DNA of 64,000 nucleotides, from the NCBI RefSeq assembly GCF_001513975.1, contig NZ_KQ947988.1, positions 62,001 through 126,000 on the forward strand, in the 5' to 3' direction. Under the pieces are notes generated by a model. The model ran no database searches. It was given only the letters and a program-made list of their open reading frames with translations, and was not told where the DNA came from. This DNA comes from Streptomyces curacoi (GTDB taxonomy: Bacteria > Actinomycetota > Actinomycetes > Streptomycetales > Streptomycetaceae). This document shows positions 49,918 to 57,827 of the stretch, piece after piece. The position numbers and the translations under genes are program-made. Each line of letters begins with the position of its first letter. The first letter of the stretch is position 1.

Positions 49918-52025
49918 CGGAGCAGCCGACCTCCTTCGAGCGCCCCGAGACGGGCGTCGACCCCGCGGAGCCCCGCGGGGCGCTCGTGCGTACCTCGACA
50001 CCGTCGACGACGCACTCCACGCCGCCGCACATCTCCGCCGGCGGCACCGCCTTACCCCCACAGGCACGCACCGGAGAGACCCCTTCCACGCCGGGCACCA
50101 CCGCGCCGTCCGGCCCGAGCAAGGAGCCCTCAGACATCGCCGGCAACGGCCCCGAGCACTCGCAGCCCTCCGTCGCCGCCGAGCCCGACACCCACCGGCC
50201 GCGGCCCGTTCCGGAGGCCATCCCGCCCCAGCCGGGCGCTGAGCCGCCGCAGACGTCCGCCGAGCGGCGCACCGGGCAGGGGCTGCCGCCGGGGCGGCCC
50301 ACGCCGATGCGGCGGGACGGCGACCGGCTGCGCTTCGTGGGCGCCGCCACCCGGCGCATCGCCCGCGGCATCGACCTGGACGAGATCGTGATGGGGCTGT
50401 GCCGGGCGACCGTGCCGACCTTCTCCGACGCGATCCTCGTCTATCTGCGCGACCCGCTGCCGGTCGGCGACGAGCGGCCGACCGGGCCCGTCGTGCTGCG
50501 GCTGCGCCGCACCGACCGCATCCCGGAGGAGCGGGACACCGAGGGCGGCTTCATGGCTGCACAGCAGCAGCCGGAGCCGACCGAGCTGTCCGAACTGTCC
50601 AGCCTCACCGCCGAACTGTGCGAGGTGCGGCCCGGCGGCGCGCTCGCCGAGGTGCTGCGCGGCGTACGGCCGGTCTTCGCCGACGCGCCCGCCGCCCGCG
50701 CCGCCCTGCCGGAACTCCTCGGCGAGGACGGCGAGTCGATCATCCCCGACGGTCAGCGCGCGATCCTCGCCCCGCTGCGTGGCCGCCGCCGAGTCATCGG
50801 CGCCGCGGTGTTCCTGCGCCGCCCGGACCGTCTGGCCTTCGAGCCGGACGACCTCCTGGTCGCCGCCCAGCTCGCCACGCACAGCGCGCTCGGCATCGAC
50901 AAGGCGGTGCTGTACGGCCGTGAGGCGTACATCGCCGACGAGTTGCAGCGGACGATGCTGCCGGAGACGCTGCCGCGTCCGACCGGCGTACGGCTCGCCT
51001 CGCGCTACCTCCCGGCCGCCGAGACCGCGCGGGTGGGCGGTGACTGGTACGACGCCATCCCTCTGCCGGGCAGCCGGGTCGCCCTGGTGGTCGGTGACGT
51101 CATGGGCCACTCCATGACGTCGGCGGCGATCATGGGCCAGCTGCGCACCACGGCCCAGACCCTCGCCGGGCTCGATCTGCCCCCGCAGGAGGTCCTGCAC
51201 CACCTCGACGAGCAGGCCCAGCGGCTGGGCACCGACCGCATGGCGACCTGCCTGTACGCCGTCTACGACCCCGTCTCGCACCGCATCACCATCGCCAACG
51301 CCGGCCATCCGCCGCCCGTTCTGCTGCACCTGGGCGGCCGGGCGGAGGTGCTGCGGGTGCCGGCGGGCGCGCCGATCGGCGTGGGCGGCGTCGACTTCGA
51401 GGCCGTGGAGCTGGACGCGCCGGCCGGGGCGACCCTGCTCCTCTACACCGACGGCCTGGTCGAGTCCCGGCTGCGCGACGTCTGGACCGGCATAGAGCAG
51501 CTGCGCGAGAAGCTGGCCGCCACCGCCCAGCTCACCGGACCCGACCATCCGCCGCCCCTGGAAGCCCTCTGCGACGAGGTGCTGGACATGCTCGGCCCGG
51601 GCGACCGGGACGACGACATTGCGCTGCTCGCCGCCCGCTTCGACGGGATCGCGCCGAGCGACGTGGCGTACTGGTTCCTGGAGCCGGAGGACGCGGCGCC
51701 GGGCCGGGCCCGCCGGCTGGCCCGGCGTGCCCTGGCCCGCTGGGGTCTGGAGGAACTCACCGACTCGGTCGAGCTGCTGGTCAGCGAGGTCGTGACCAAC
51801 GCCGTCCGCTACGCCTCCCGCCCGGTGACCCTGCGTCTGCTGCGCACCGACGTCCTGCGCTGCGAGGTCGGCGACGACGTGCCCCAGCTGCCGCGGCTGC
51901 GGCAGGCGAGGGCCACCGACGAGGGCGGCCGGGGCCTGTACCTGGTGAACCGGCTGGCCCGGCGGTGGGGCGCGACACGGCTGAGCACCGGCAAGGTGGT
52001 CTGGTTCGAGCTGAACCGGAGCTGA
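49914..52025 (+). CDS. GAF-SpoIIE phosphatase-HATPase signalling protein
   Basis: About 703 aa. A Pro/Thr-rich N terminus (about 1-100) is followed by a GAF-like domain (RFVGAATRRIARGIDLDEIVMGLCRA onward), then a PP2C/SpoIIE phosphatase (VGGDWYDAIPLPGSRVALVVGDVMGH, ANAGHPPP, LLLYTDGLVE, DRDDDIALLAARFD) and a C-terminal HATPase_c anti-sigma-like domain (LVSEVVTNAVRYA, DEGGRGLYLVNRLARRWG). The combination of phosphatase and kinase-like domain is typical of Streptomyces regulators of anti-anti-sigma factors. GTG 49914 is chosen for its GTGA overlap with the small upstream frame; ATG 49878 is the alternative. Confidence 0.88.
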   Translation: MTEQPTSFERPETGVDPAEPRGALVRTSTPSTTHSTPPHISAGGTALPPQARTGETPSTPGTTAPSGPSKEPSDIAGNGPEHSQPSVAAEPDTHRPRPVPEAIPPQPGAEPPQTSAERRTGQGLPPGRPTPMRRDGDRLRFVGAATRRIARGIDLDEIVMGLCRATVPTFSDAILVYLRDPLPVGDERPTGPVVLRLRRTDRIPEERDTEGGFMAAQQQPEPTELSELSSLTAELCEVRPGGALAEVLRGVRPVFADAPAARAALPELLGEDGESIIPDGQRAILAPLRGRRRVIGAAVFLRRPDRLAFEPDDLLVAAQLATHSALGIDKAVLYGREAYIADELQRTMLPETLPRPTGVRLASRYLPAAETARVGGDWYDAIPLPGSRVALVVGDVMGHSMTSAAIMGQLRTTAQTLAGLDLPPQEVLHHLDEQAQRLGTDRMATCLYAVYDPVSHRITIANAGHPPPVLLHLGGRAEVLRVPAGAPIGVGGVDFEAVELDAPAGATLLLYTDGLVESRLRDVWTGIEQLREKLAATAQLTGPDHPPPLEALCDEVLDMLGPGDRDDDIALLAARFDGIAPSDVAYWFLEPEDAAPGRARRLARRALARWGLEELTDSVELLVSEVVTNAVRYASRPVTLRLLRTDVLRCEVGDDVPQLPRLRQARATDEGGRGLYLVNRLARRWGATRLSTGKVVWFELNRS

Positions 52026-52035
52026 GCACGCACCC

Positions 52036-52075
52036 GGCGAGGGCCGGTTCCCGGTTGCGGGGACCGGCCCTCGCC
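52036..52075. terminator. bidirectional terminator
   Basis: A 17-bp stem with one mismatch (52036-52052 with 52059-52075) and a six-base loop, between convergent genes. Confidence 0.85.
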
Positions 52076-52099
52076 AGCCCGTCGGACGACGTGGCCGGT

Positions 52100-52522
52100 T
52101 CAGAACTCGTGGCCGGTGACGACCGCGTTGCCGAACACGTCGTACACCGACACCCGGCCCTGTTCCGCGGCCTTCCAGTCGGCAAAGGCCCGGGCGACGG
52201 CCTGCGCGGCCGCCAGCGGGTCCTTCACCTGGGTCTTCCCGCCGTTGATGTCCGTGGAGACGTAGGCGTCACCGGTGGGCTCGTCCCCCTCACCGAGGAC
52301 CCGGACGACCCGCCGCACCGCGCTCTTCTCCTGCGCGTCCCCGTGCTCGGCCACCCAGTCCCGGAACTCCTGCGCGGTCTTCTTCGACCGCGCCTCGTCC
52401 GGGTCCGCCGGCAGGGTCTCCAGCACCGCGTTCCTGTCCGGCTTCGCGCTGTCCTCGGTGGTGCAGGCGGCAGTTGCGGCAAGCATGACGGCGCCGAGCA
52501 CGAGTGCGGCTGCTCGTAACAC
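52100..52522 (-). CDS. small secreted lipoprotein
   Basis: 140 aa. Signal sequence RAAALVLGAVMLAATAAC, with Cys20 as the lipidation site in a slightly weak lipobox (TAAC), then TTEDSAKPD. The mature part is charged and contains DPLAAAQAVARAFADWKAAEQGRV near the end. GTG at 52522 follows AGGGGGA. No family is recognised. It lies downstream of the class A PBP gene, past a terminator. Confidence 0.75.
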   Translation of the reverse strand: MLRAAALVLGAVMLAATAACTTEDSAKPDRNAVLETLPADPDEARSKKTAQEFRDWVAEHGDAQEKSAVRRVVRVLGEGDEPTGDAYVSTDINGGKTQVKDPLAAAQAVARAFADWKAAEQGRVSVYDVFGNAVVTGHEF

Positions 52523-52570
52523 GAAATCCCCCTGACGAATCAGTCGATCATTGCGATCGTCCGATCGTAC

Positions 52571-52607
52571 GAGAAGGGCGCCCGGCCTGCCGCCGGGCGC
52601 CCTTCTC
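52571..52607 (-). terminator. terminator of the class A PBP gene
   Basis: A perfect 16-bp stem (52571-52586 with 52592-52607) with a five-base loop, overlapping the stop codon of the PBP gene. Confidence 0.85.
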
Positions 52608-54999
52608 ACCGCTGCTGACCGTTGCCGGGTCTGACCGGGTCCAACGTGGGGTCGTCCGTCGGCTGGGCCGTCGGATCCAGCGTCGGTTCCTCGGTCGTCG
52701 GCGTCTCCGAAGGCTCCTCGGTGGTAGGCGTCTCCGAAGGCTCCTCGGTGGTAGGCGTCTCGGAAGGCTCCTCGGTCGTCGGCTCCTCCGTCGGCTCCTT
52801 CGTCGTCGGCGTCGGAGTCGGCGTCGGCGTCCAGGTCGGCTGGACGGCGGCGCCCTGGTCGGTGTCCAGGTCGAACTCGGCGTCCCCGTTGGTCACGCCG
52901 AACATGTACGCCGCCCAGATCTCCGCCGGGAAGCCACCGCCGTTGACGCGTTCCTCGCCGCCGGCGCCGTACATCTTGGTCTGGGCGCGGGTCTTCTCGT
53001 CCTCGCCGAACAGGCCCACCGAGGTGACCAGGTCGGGTGTGTAGCCGGTGAACCAGGCCGACTTGTTGTCGTCGGACGTACCCGTCTTGCCGGCCACCTT
53101 CTGACCGTCCCGCTTGGGGTTGTTCGCCACGGCCTGCTGGGCCGTACCGTCGTCGACCACGCCCGTCAGCACCGAGGTCACGCTGTCCGCGGCCTCGCGG
53201 CTGATGACCTGCTCGCCGATCGGGTCGGGCATCGTGACCGCCTTGCTGTTGTGCTCGGCGGTCTTGATGATGCTCGGGGTGACCTGCTTGCCGTGGTTGT
53301 CGAGGGTGGCGTACACCCCGGCCATCTGCAGCGGGCTCGCGCCCATGGTGCCCAGGGTCTGCGCGGGTACGGCCTGCAGGTTGGTGGTGTCCATGCCGAG
53401 CTTGCCGGCCACGTCCAGGACGTTCTTCATGCCGACGTCGACGCCCATCTGCGCGAAGACGGAGTTCACGGACTTGTTCATCGCCGTCTGGACGGTGATG
53501 TCGCCGTAGTTGCGGTCGTCCTCGTTCTCGGGGGCGAACCCGACCTTGCTGCCGTTGTCCACCACCGGCCGCTTGCTGGTGCCGTCGTAGATGGTGTTCG
53601 CGGTGATCGGCTTGCCGTCCTGGGTCTGGGCGTTCTCCTCCAGGGCGGCGGCGAGGATCACCGGCTTGAACGTCGAGGCGGGCTGGTAGTCGGCGCGGGT
53701 CGCGTTGCTCGTGTAGTGCTTGAAGTAGTCCACGCCGCCGTACAGGGCGACGACCTTGCCCGTCTTGGGGTCGACGGAGACCGCGCCGGCCTGGACGTTG
53801 GCGTCGACCTTGCGCTTCTTCGGGTCGAGCTTGCTGGTCAGCTGGGCCTTCACGGCCTTCTCCAGCTGGGCCTGCTTCTTCTTGTCGATGTTCAGGGTGA
53901 TGGTCCAGCCCTGGTCGACGACCTCGGCCTCGGCCTGGGAGCGCGGGATGCCCTCCTGCTTCACCAGCTGGTCGATGAGCTGCTGGTTGGCGAGCTCGAC
54001 CAGATAGCCCTTCTGGCCGGCCAGGCCGGCGGTGGGCTTCGGCTCCAGCGGCGGCCGGAACCGCATGGCCTGGCGGCTGGCCTTGTCGAGCCAGCCCTCC
54101 TCGACCATGTTGTCCAGGACGTAGTTCCAGCGGGCCTCCACCAGGCGCTTGCCGGTGTCGGACGCGGCGTGCCAGTCGTACTGACTCGGCGCCTGGAGCA
54201 GCGCGGCGAGGTACGCGCCCTGCGCGACACTCAGCTTCTCGGCGTCGACGCGGTAGTAGGCCTGGGCGGCGGCCTGGATGCCGTAGGCGCCGCGGCCGTA
54301 GTAGCTGGTGTTGATGTAACCGGCGAGGATGTCGTCCTTGGACATCTGCCGGTCCACCTTCAAGGAGATGACCATCTCCTTGAGCTTGCGGCTGATGGTC
54401 TGTTCCTGGCTGAGGTAGTAGTTCTTGACGTACTGCTGGGTGATCGTCGAACCACCCTGCGCGCCCTTGCCCATCAGCGTGTTGAGCAGACCGCGGGCCG
54501 TGCCCTTCAGGTCGATGCCGCTGTCGTGGTAGAAGCTCTTGTTCTCCGCCGCGACGAAGGTGTACCGGACCTTCTTCGGCACCTTGGACAGGTCCACGAT
54601 CTCGCGGTTGACCTTGCCGTCACGGGCCAGGACCGCGCCGTCGCTGTACTTGTAGACGTTGCTCTGGCGCTGGGCGGCCTGGGCGGCCGCGTTGTTGTCG
54701 GGCACGTCCACGTACAGGTAGAGCGCGATGAAGCCGCCGATGCCCAGAAGGCAGACGCCCAGGAACGTGCCGAGGATCTTCTTCCAGGTGAAGAGCCGGC
54801 GTATCCGCCCCTTGCCGTCGCCTCCCTTGCCGCCGCCCTTGGCCGCACGGCGGGCCGCGGCCCGGCCTCCCGTGACGGGCGGGCCCACCACGGTGGGCGC
54901 GTCACCGCCCACGGCGGCCGACGGCGCCGCGGACGAACGCCGGGGCGCCGCGCGGCGGCCACCACGCTGCCGCGCTCGTCTCTCTTCCGCTCGTCCCAT
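52606..54999 (-). CDS. class A penicillin-binding protein (bifunctional)
   Basis: 797 aa. Basic Ala/Arg-rich cytoplasmic N terminus, one TM helix (ILGTFLGVCLLGIGGFIALYL), GT51 transglycosylase (AAENKSFYHDSGID, GGSTITQQYVKNYYL), and transpeptidase with Ser about 442 (ASTFKPV), SVN (KSVNSVF) and KTGT near 637. It ends in a Thr/Pro/Glu-rich tail holding three SETPTTEEP repeats. It polymerises and crosslinks peptidoglycan. The GxxxQTT donor motif region is present. Streptomyces have several such enzymes; the number is not assignable. Confidence 0.93.
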   Translation of the reverse strand: MGRAEERRARQRGGRRAAPRRSSAAPSAAVGGDAPTVVGPPVTGGRAAARRAAKGGGKGGDGKGRIRRLFTWKKILGTFLGVCLLGIGGFIALYLYVDVPDNNAAAQAAQRQSNVYKYSDGAVLARDGKVNREIVDLSKVPKKVRYTFVAAENKSFYHDSGIDLKGTARGLLNTLMGKGAQGGSTITQQYVKNYYLSQEQTISRKLKEMVISLKVDRQMSKDDILAGYINTSYYGRGAYGIQAAAQAYYRVDAEKLSVAQGAYLAALLQAPSQYDWHAASDTGKRLVEARWNYVLDNMVEEGWLDKASRQAMRFRPPLEPKPTAGLAGQKGYLVELANQQLIDQLVKQEGIPRSQAEAEVVDQGWTITLNIDKKKQAQLEKAVKAQLTSKLDPKKRKVDANVQAGAVSVDPKTGKVVALYGGVDYFKHYTSNATRADYQPASTFKPVILAAALEENAQTQDGKPITANTIYDGTSKRPVVDNGSKVGFAPENEDDRNYGDITVQTAMNKSVNSVFAQMGVDVGMKNVLDVAGKLGMDTTNLQAVPAQTLGTMGASPLQMAGVYATLDNHGKQVTPSIIKTAEHNSKAVTMPDPIGEQVISREAADSVTSVLTGVVDDGTAQQAVANNPKRDGQKVAGKTGTSDDNKSAWFTGYTPDLVTSVGLFGEDEKTRAQTKMYGAGGEERVNGGGFPAEIWAAYMFGVTNGDAEFDLDTDQGAAVQPTWTPTPTPTPTTKEPTEEPTTEEPSETPTTEEPSETPTTEEPSETPTTEEPTLDPTAQPTDDPTLDPVRPGNGQQR
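52700..52780. repeat. three 27-bp tandem repeats in the PBP gene tail
   Basis: Units at 52700-52726, 52727-52753 and 52754-52780 differ by only a few bases and encode the nine-residue repeat SETPTTEEP. They are in frame, so copy number can change without breaking the gene. Confidence 0.9.
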
Positions 55000-55273
55000 G
55001 GGTCCGTTCAGCTCCGCTTCGCTCTTGTGTGCGCTCCCGCCACACTGGTTCGCCGCTCAGGTCAGCTCAGAAAGCTAACACCGGAAGTTGTGACAAAGGA
55101 CTGCCGATCCGGGCTTTTACGGACGTGACAATCAGCACCTGTCCCATCGGAACCGACGGCTGAGGGCTGCATAGGGTTGCTCGCCCGGGGTAAAGTGATA
55201 TCACTTAGATAGTACGAAGCTAGGGGAAGCCGCCCGCGGCGTCGTGGATTAAGGCTTCGTGGATTAAGGCTTC
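55000..55273. promoter_or_regulatory. divergent region between the PBP and SPFH genes
   Basis: Holds a 14-bp palindrome (55193-55206), AT-rich sequence after it (TTAGATAGTA), and 15-bp tandem repeats running into the SPFH reading frame. No further gene is seen. Confidence 0.5.
55193..55206. promoter_or_regulatory. perfect palindrome, probable operator
   Basis: AAGTGATATCACTT, perfect 14-bp dyad, about 70 bases before the SPFH gene. The downstream partner gene encodes a ribbon-helix-helix protein that could bind it. Confidence 0.6.
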
Positions 55274-55288
55274 ATGGATGAAGGCTTC
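55244..55288 (+). repeat. three 15-bp tandem repeats at the SPFH start
   Basis: GTGGATTAAGGCTTC occurs twice (55244-55258, 55259-55273), then ATGGATGAAGGCTTC (55274-55288). All three are in frame with the gene; TAA in the first two is GAA-type (TGAAGG) in the third, so only the last is translated. Confidence 0.8.
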
Positions 55289-56266
55289 GTGGACGAAGTA
55301 GATGAAGTGGATGAAACGGGGGAATCGCCCATGTCTGCCGACCGCACGACCATCACCGCCGACCTGCCCGACCTGCCCGCACCACGCGTGCGCGAGTTCA
55401 CGGCCCACAGCATCGGCGGCGGCCTCGCCCTGCTGCTGGGACTCGTCGGACTGCTGCTCGGCGCGGGGCTGATCGCGAGCGCCACGGCCGTCTCCGGGGC
55501 CGGCGGCAAGGCGGCGCTGATCATCACCGGCATCCTGGTCGGCACAGCCGCCCTCCTGGCCATGTCCGGGCTGAACATGGTCGCGCCGGGCGAGGCGCGG
55601 GTCGTCCAGCTCTTCGGGCGGTACCGGGGGACGATCCGGCAGGACGGGCTGCGCTGGGTGAACCCCTTCACGTCCCGTACGAAGATCTCGACCCGGGTCC
55701 GCAACCACGAGACGGCGGTCCTGAAGGTCAACGACGCCTACGGCAACCCGATCGAGCTCGCCGCGGTGGTGGTGTGGAAGGTCGAGGACACCGCACAGGC
55801 CACGTTCGAGGTGGACGACTTCCTGGAGTTCGTGTCCACCCAGACCGAGGCGGCCGTGCGGCACATCGCCATCGAGTACCCGTACGACGCCCATGACGAG
55901 GCCGGCCTCTCGCTGCGCGGCAACGCCGAGGAGATCACCGAGAAGCTCGCCGCCGAACTGCACGCGCGCGTGGAGGCGGCCGGGGTGCAGATCATCGAGT
56001 CGCGCTTCACGCATCTCGCGTACGCTCCCGAGATCGCCTCCGCGATGCTGCAACGGCAGCAGGCCGGGGCGGTCGTCGCGGCGCGGCGGCAGATCGTCGA
56101 CGGAGCGGTGGGCATGGTGGAGGCGGCGCTCGCGCGGATCTCCGAGCAGGGCATCGTGGAGCTGGACGAGGAGCGGAAGGCGGCGATGGTGTCGAACCTG
56201 ATGGTGGTGCTGTGCGGTGACAGGTCCCCGCAGCCCGTCCTCAACACCGGGACGCTCTACCAGTGA
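55274..56266 (+). CDS. SPFH/band 7 domain protein
   Basis: 330 aa. Two N-terminal hydrophobic helices (GGLALLLGLVGLLLGAGLI and AALIITGILVGTAALLAM) followed by the SPFH domain: APGEARVVQLFGRYRGTIRQDGLRWVNPF, then ARVEAAGVQIIESRFTHLAYAPEIA. These proteins form membrane scaffolds (slipin/flotillin-like). ATG 55274 has AAGG at good spacing; ATG 55331 (GGGGGAATCG upstream) would remove a 19-residue acidic repeat-encoded N terminus and is equally plausible. It overlaps the RHH gene (GTGA, 56263-56266). Confidence 0.85.
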   Translation: MDEGFVDEVDEVDETGESPMSADRTTITADLPDLPAPRVREFTAHSIGGGLALLLGLVGLLLGAGLIASATAVSGAGGKAALIITGILVGTAALLAMSGLNMVAPGEARVVQLFGRYRGTIRQDGLRWVNPFTSRTKISTRVRNHETAVLKVNDAYGNPIELAAVVVWKVEDTAQATFEVDDFLEFVSTQTEAAVRHIAIEYPYDAHDEAGLSLRGNAEEITEKLAAELHARVEAAGVQIIESRFTHLAYAPEIASAMLQRQQAGAVVAARRQIVDGAVGMVEAALARISEQGIVELDEERKAAMVSNLMVVLCGDRSPQPVLNTGTLYQ

Positions 56267-56511
56267 CGGATCCCGCCGGGGGTGCGGCCCCGCAGCGCCG
56301 GCCGCAGCAGCGCAAGCAGGTGCTGCTGCGGCTCGACCCGTCCGTGTACGAGGCGCTGGCCCGGTGGGCGAGCGACGACCTGCGGTCGGCCAACGCACAG
56401 ATCGAGTTCCTGCTGCGGCGCGCGCTCGCGGAGGCGGGGCGGCTGCCGGGCGAGGCCAAGCCGATTCCACGCCGCGGCCGACCTCCCGCGAACCCCTCCG
56501 GGTCCCAGTAG
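56263..56511 (+). CDS. ribbon-helix-helix DNA-binding protein
   Basis: 82 aa. RKQVLLRLDPSVYEALARWASDDLRS is an Arc/MetJ-type strand-helix followed by a second helix ANAQIEFLLRRALAEAG. The basic, Pro-rich tail ends RGRPPANPSGSQ. Start is translationally coupled to the SPFH gene. As the only DNA-binding protein of this operon it is a candidate autoregulator acting at the upstream palindrome. Confidence 0.8.
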   Translation: MTDPAGGAAPQRRPQQRKQVLLRLDPSVYEALARWASDDLRSANAQIEFLLRRALAEAGRLPGEAKPIPRRGRPPANPSGSQ

Positions 56512-56575
56512 CAGAACCGTGACAATCGGCCCCCACCAGGGCCGACACACCCACCGCCAGGGCGTGCGCACTCGG

Positions 56576-56596
56576 TGTATACACGGGGCGTATACA
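56576..56596. promoter_or_regulatory. PadR-type operator
   Basis: TGTATAC, seven bases, GTATACA: a perfect 7-7-7 inverted repeat 20 bases before the PadR start, overlapped by further dyads (GTGTATACAC at 56575-56584; ACACGGGG / CCCCGTGT at 56581-56604). The form resembles known PadR operators. Confidence 0.7.
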
Positions 56597-56616
56597 CCCC
56601 GTGTAGAGTCCTCGGC

Positions 56617-57141
56617 ATGTCCATCGGTCACACCCTTCTAGGGCTCCTGGAGTCGGGCCCCCGCCACGGTTACGACCTGAAGCGGGCCTTCGACGAGAAG
56701 TTCGGTCACGACCGGCCGCTGCACTACGGCCAGGTCTACTCGACGATGTCCCGCCTGCTGAAGAACGGGCTCGTCGAGGTCGACGGGATCGAGCCGGGCG
56801 GCGGCCCCGAGCGGAAGCGGTACGCGATCACCGACGCCGGGATCACCGACGTGCAGCGCTGGCTCGCGACGCCCGAGAAGCCCGAGCCGTATCTGCAGTC
56901 GACCCTCTACACGAAGGTCGTCCTCGCGCTGCTCACCCGGCGCGACGCCGCCGACATCCTCGACACCCAGCGCGCCGAGCATCTGCGCATGATGCGGATC
57001 CTCACCGACCGCAAGCGCAAGGGCGACCTGGCCGACCAGCTGATCTGCGACCACGCCCTGTTCCACCTGGAGGCCGATCTGCGCTGGCTGGAGCTCACCG
57101 CCGCGCGCCTCGACAAGCTGGCGGAGGTGGTGGCCAAGTGA
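56617..57141 (+). CDS. PadR-family transcriptional regulator
   Basis: 174 aa. N-terminal winged helix: TLLGLLESGPRHGYDLKRAFDEKF, YGQVYSTMSRLLKNGLV, ERKRYAITDAG. C-terminal helical dimerisation domain (Vir_act_alpha_C type). It probably represses the ABC-FtsX operon and itself through the operator just upstream and is released by a drug or envelope signal. Coupled to the ATPase gene (GTGA at 57138-57141). Confidence 0.92.
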   Translation: MSIGHTLLGLLESGPRHGYDLKRAFDEKFGHDRPLHYGQVYSTMSRLLKNGLVEVDGIEPGGGPERKRYAITDAGITDVQRWLATPEKPEPYLQSTLYTKVVLALLTRRDAADILDTQRAEHLRMMRILTDRKRKGDLADQLICDHALFHLEADLRWLELTAARLDKLAEVVAK

Positions 57142-57827
57142 CCGCGCCTCCCGGTTCCCTGCTCGCGGCCGAAGAGCTGCGCAAGGCCTACGGCCCGACC
57201 GTCGCGCTGGACGGCGCCGAGTTCTCCATCCACCCCGGCGAGGTCGTCGCCGTGATGGGGCCCTCGGGCTCCGGCAAGTCGACGTTGCTGCACTGTCTCG
57301 CCGGGATCGTGCCGCCCGACTCGGGCTCCATCACCTACAACGGGCGCGAGCTCGCCACCATGAACGACGCCCAGCGCAGTGCGCTCAGACGCTCCGAGTT
57401 CGGATTCGTCTTCCAGTTCGGGCAGCTGGTGCCCGAGCTGACGTGCGTCGAGAACGTCGCCCTGCCGCTGCGGCTGAACGGCGTCTCCCGCAAGGAGGCC
57501 GAGAAGGCCGCCCTGTCCTGGATGGAGCGGCTGGAGGTCGACGACCTCAGGAAGAAGCGGCCCGGTGAGGTCTCCGGCGGTCAGGGGCAGCGTGTCGCCG
57601 TCGCCCGCGCGCTGGTCACCAACCCGCGTGTGCTCTTCGCCGACGAGCCGACCGGCGCGCTCGACTCCCTCAACGGCGAGCGCGTGATGGAACTGCTGAC
57701 GGATGCCGCCCGGTCGACCAACGCCGCCGTCGTCCTCGTCACGCACGAGGCGCGGGTCGCCGCCTACTCCGACCGCGAGATCGTCGTACGGGACGGCAAG
57801 TCCCGGGACATGGAGCGCGTCGTATGA
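57138..57827 (+). CDS. ABC transporter ATP-binding protein (MacB/LolD type)
   Basis: 229 aa. Walker A GPSGSGKS, Q-loop FQFGQLVPEL, signature VSGGQGQR, Walker B VLFADEPTGALD, H-loop VTHE. This is the small ATPase class that works with FtsX-like permeases. GTG start overlaps the padR stop; its own stop overlaps the permease ATG. Confidence 0.95.
   Translation: MTAPPGSLLAAEELRKAYGPTVALDGAEFSIHPGEVVAVMGPSGSGKSTLLHCLAGIVPPDSGSITYNGRELATMNDAQRSALRRSEFGFVFQFGQLVPELTCVENVALPLRLNGVSRKEAEKAALSWMERLEVDDLRKKRPGEVSGGQGQRVAVARALVTNPRVLFADEPTGALDSLNGERVMELLTDAARSTNAAVVLVTHEARVAAYSDREIVVRDGKSRDMERVV

Noticed and set aside
52504..55128. Very long open frame on the plus strand opposite the PBP gene
   Set aside because: It is the antisense shadow of a class A PBP with complete catalytic motifs; high GC keeps opposite frames open.
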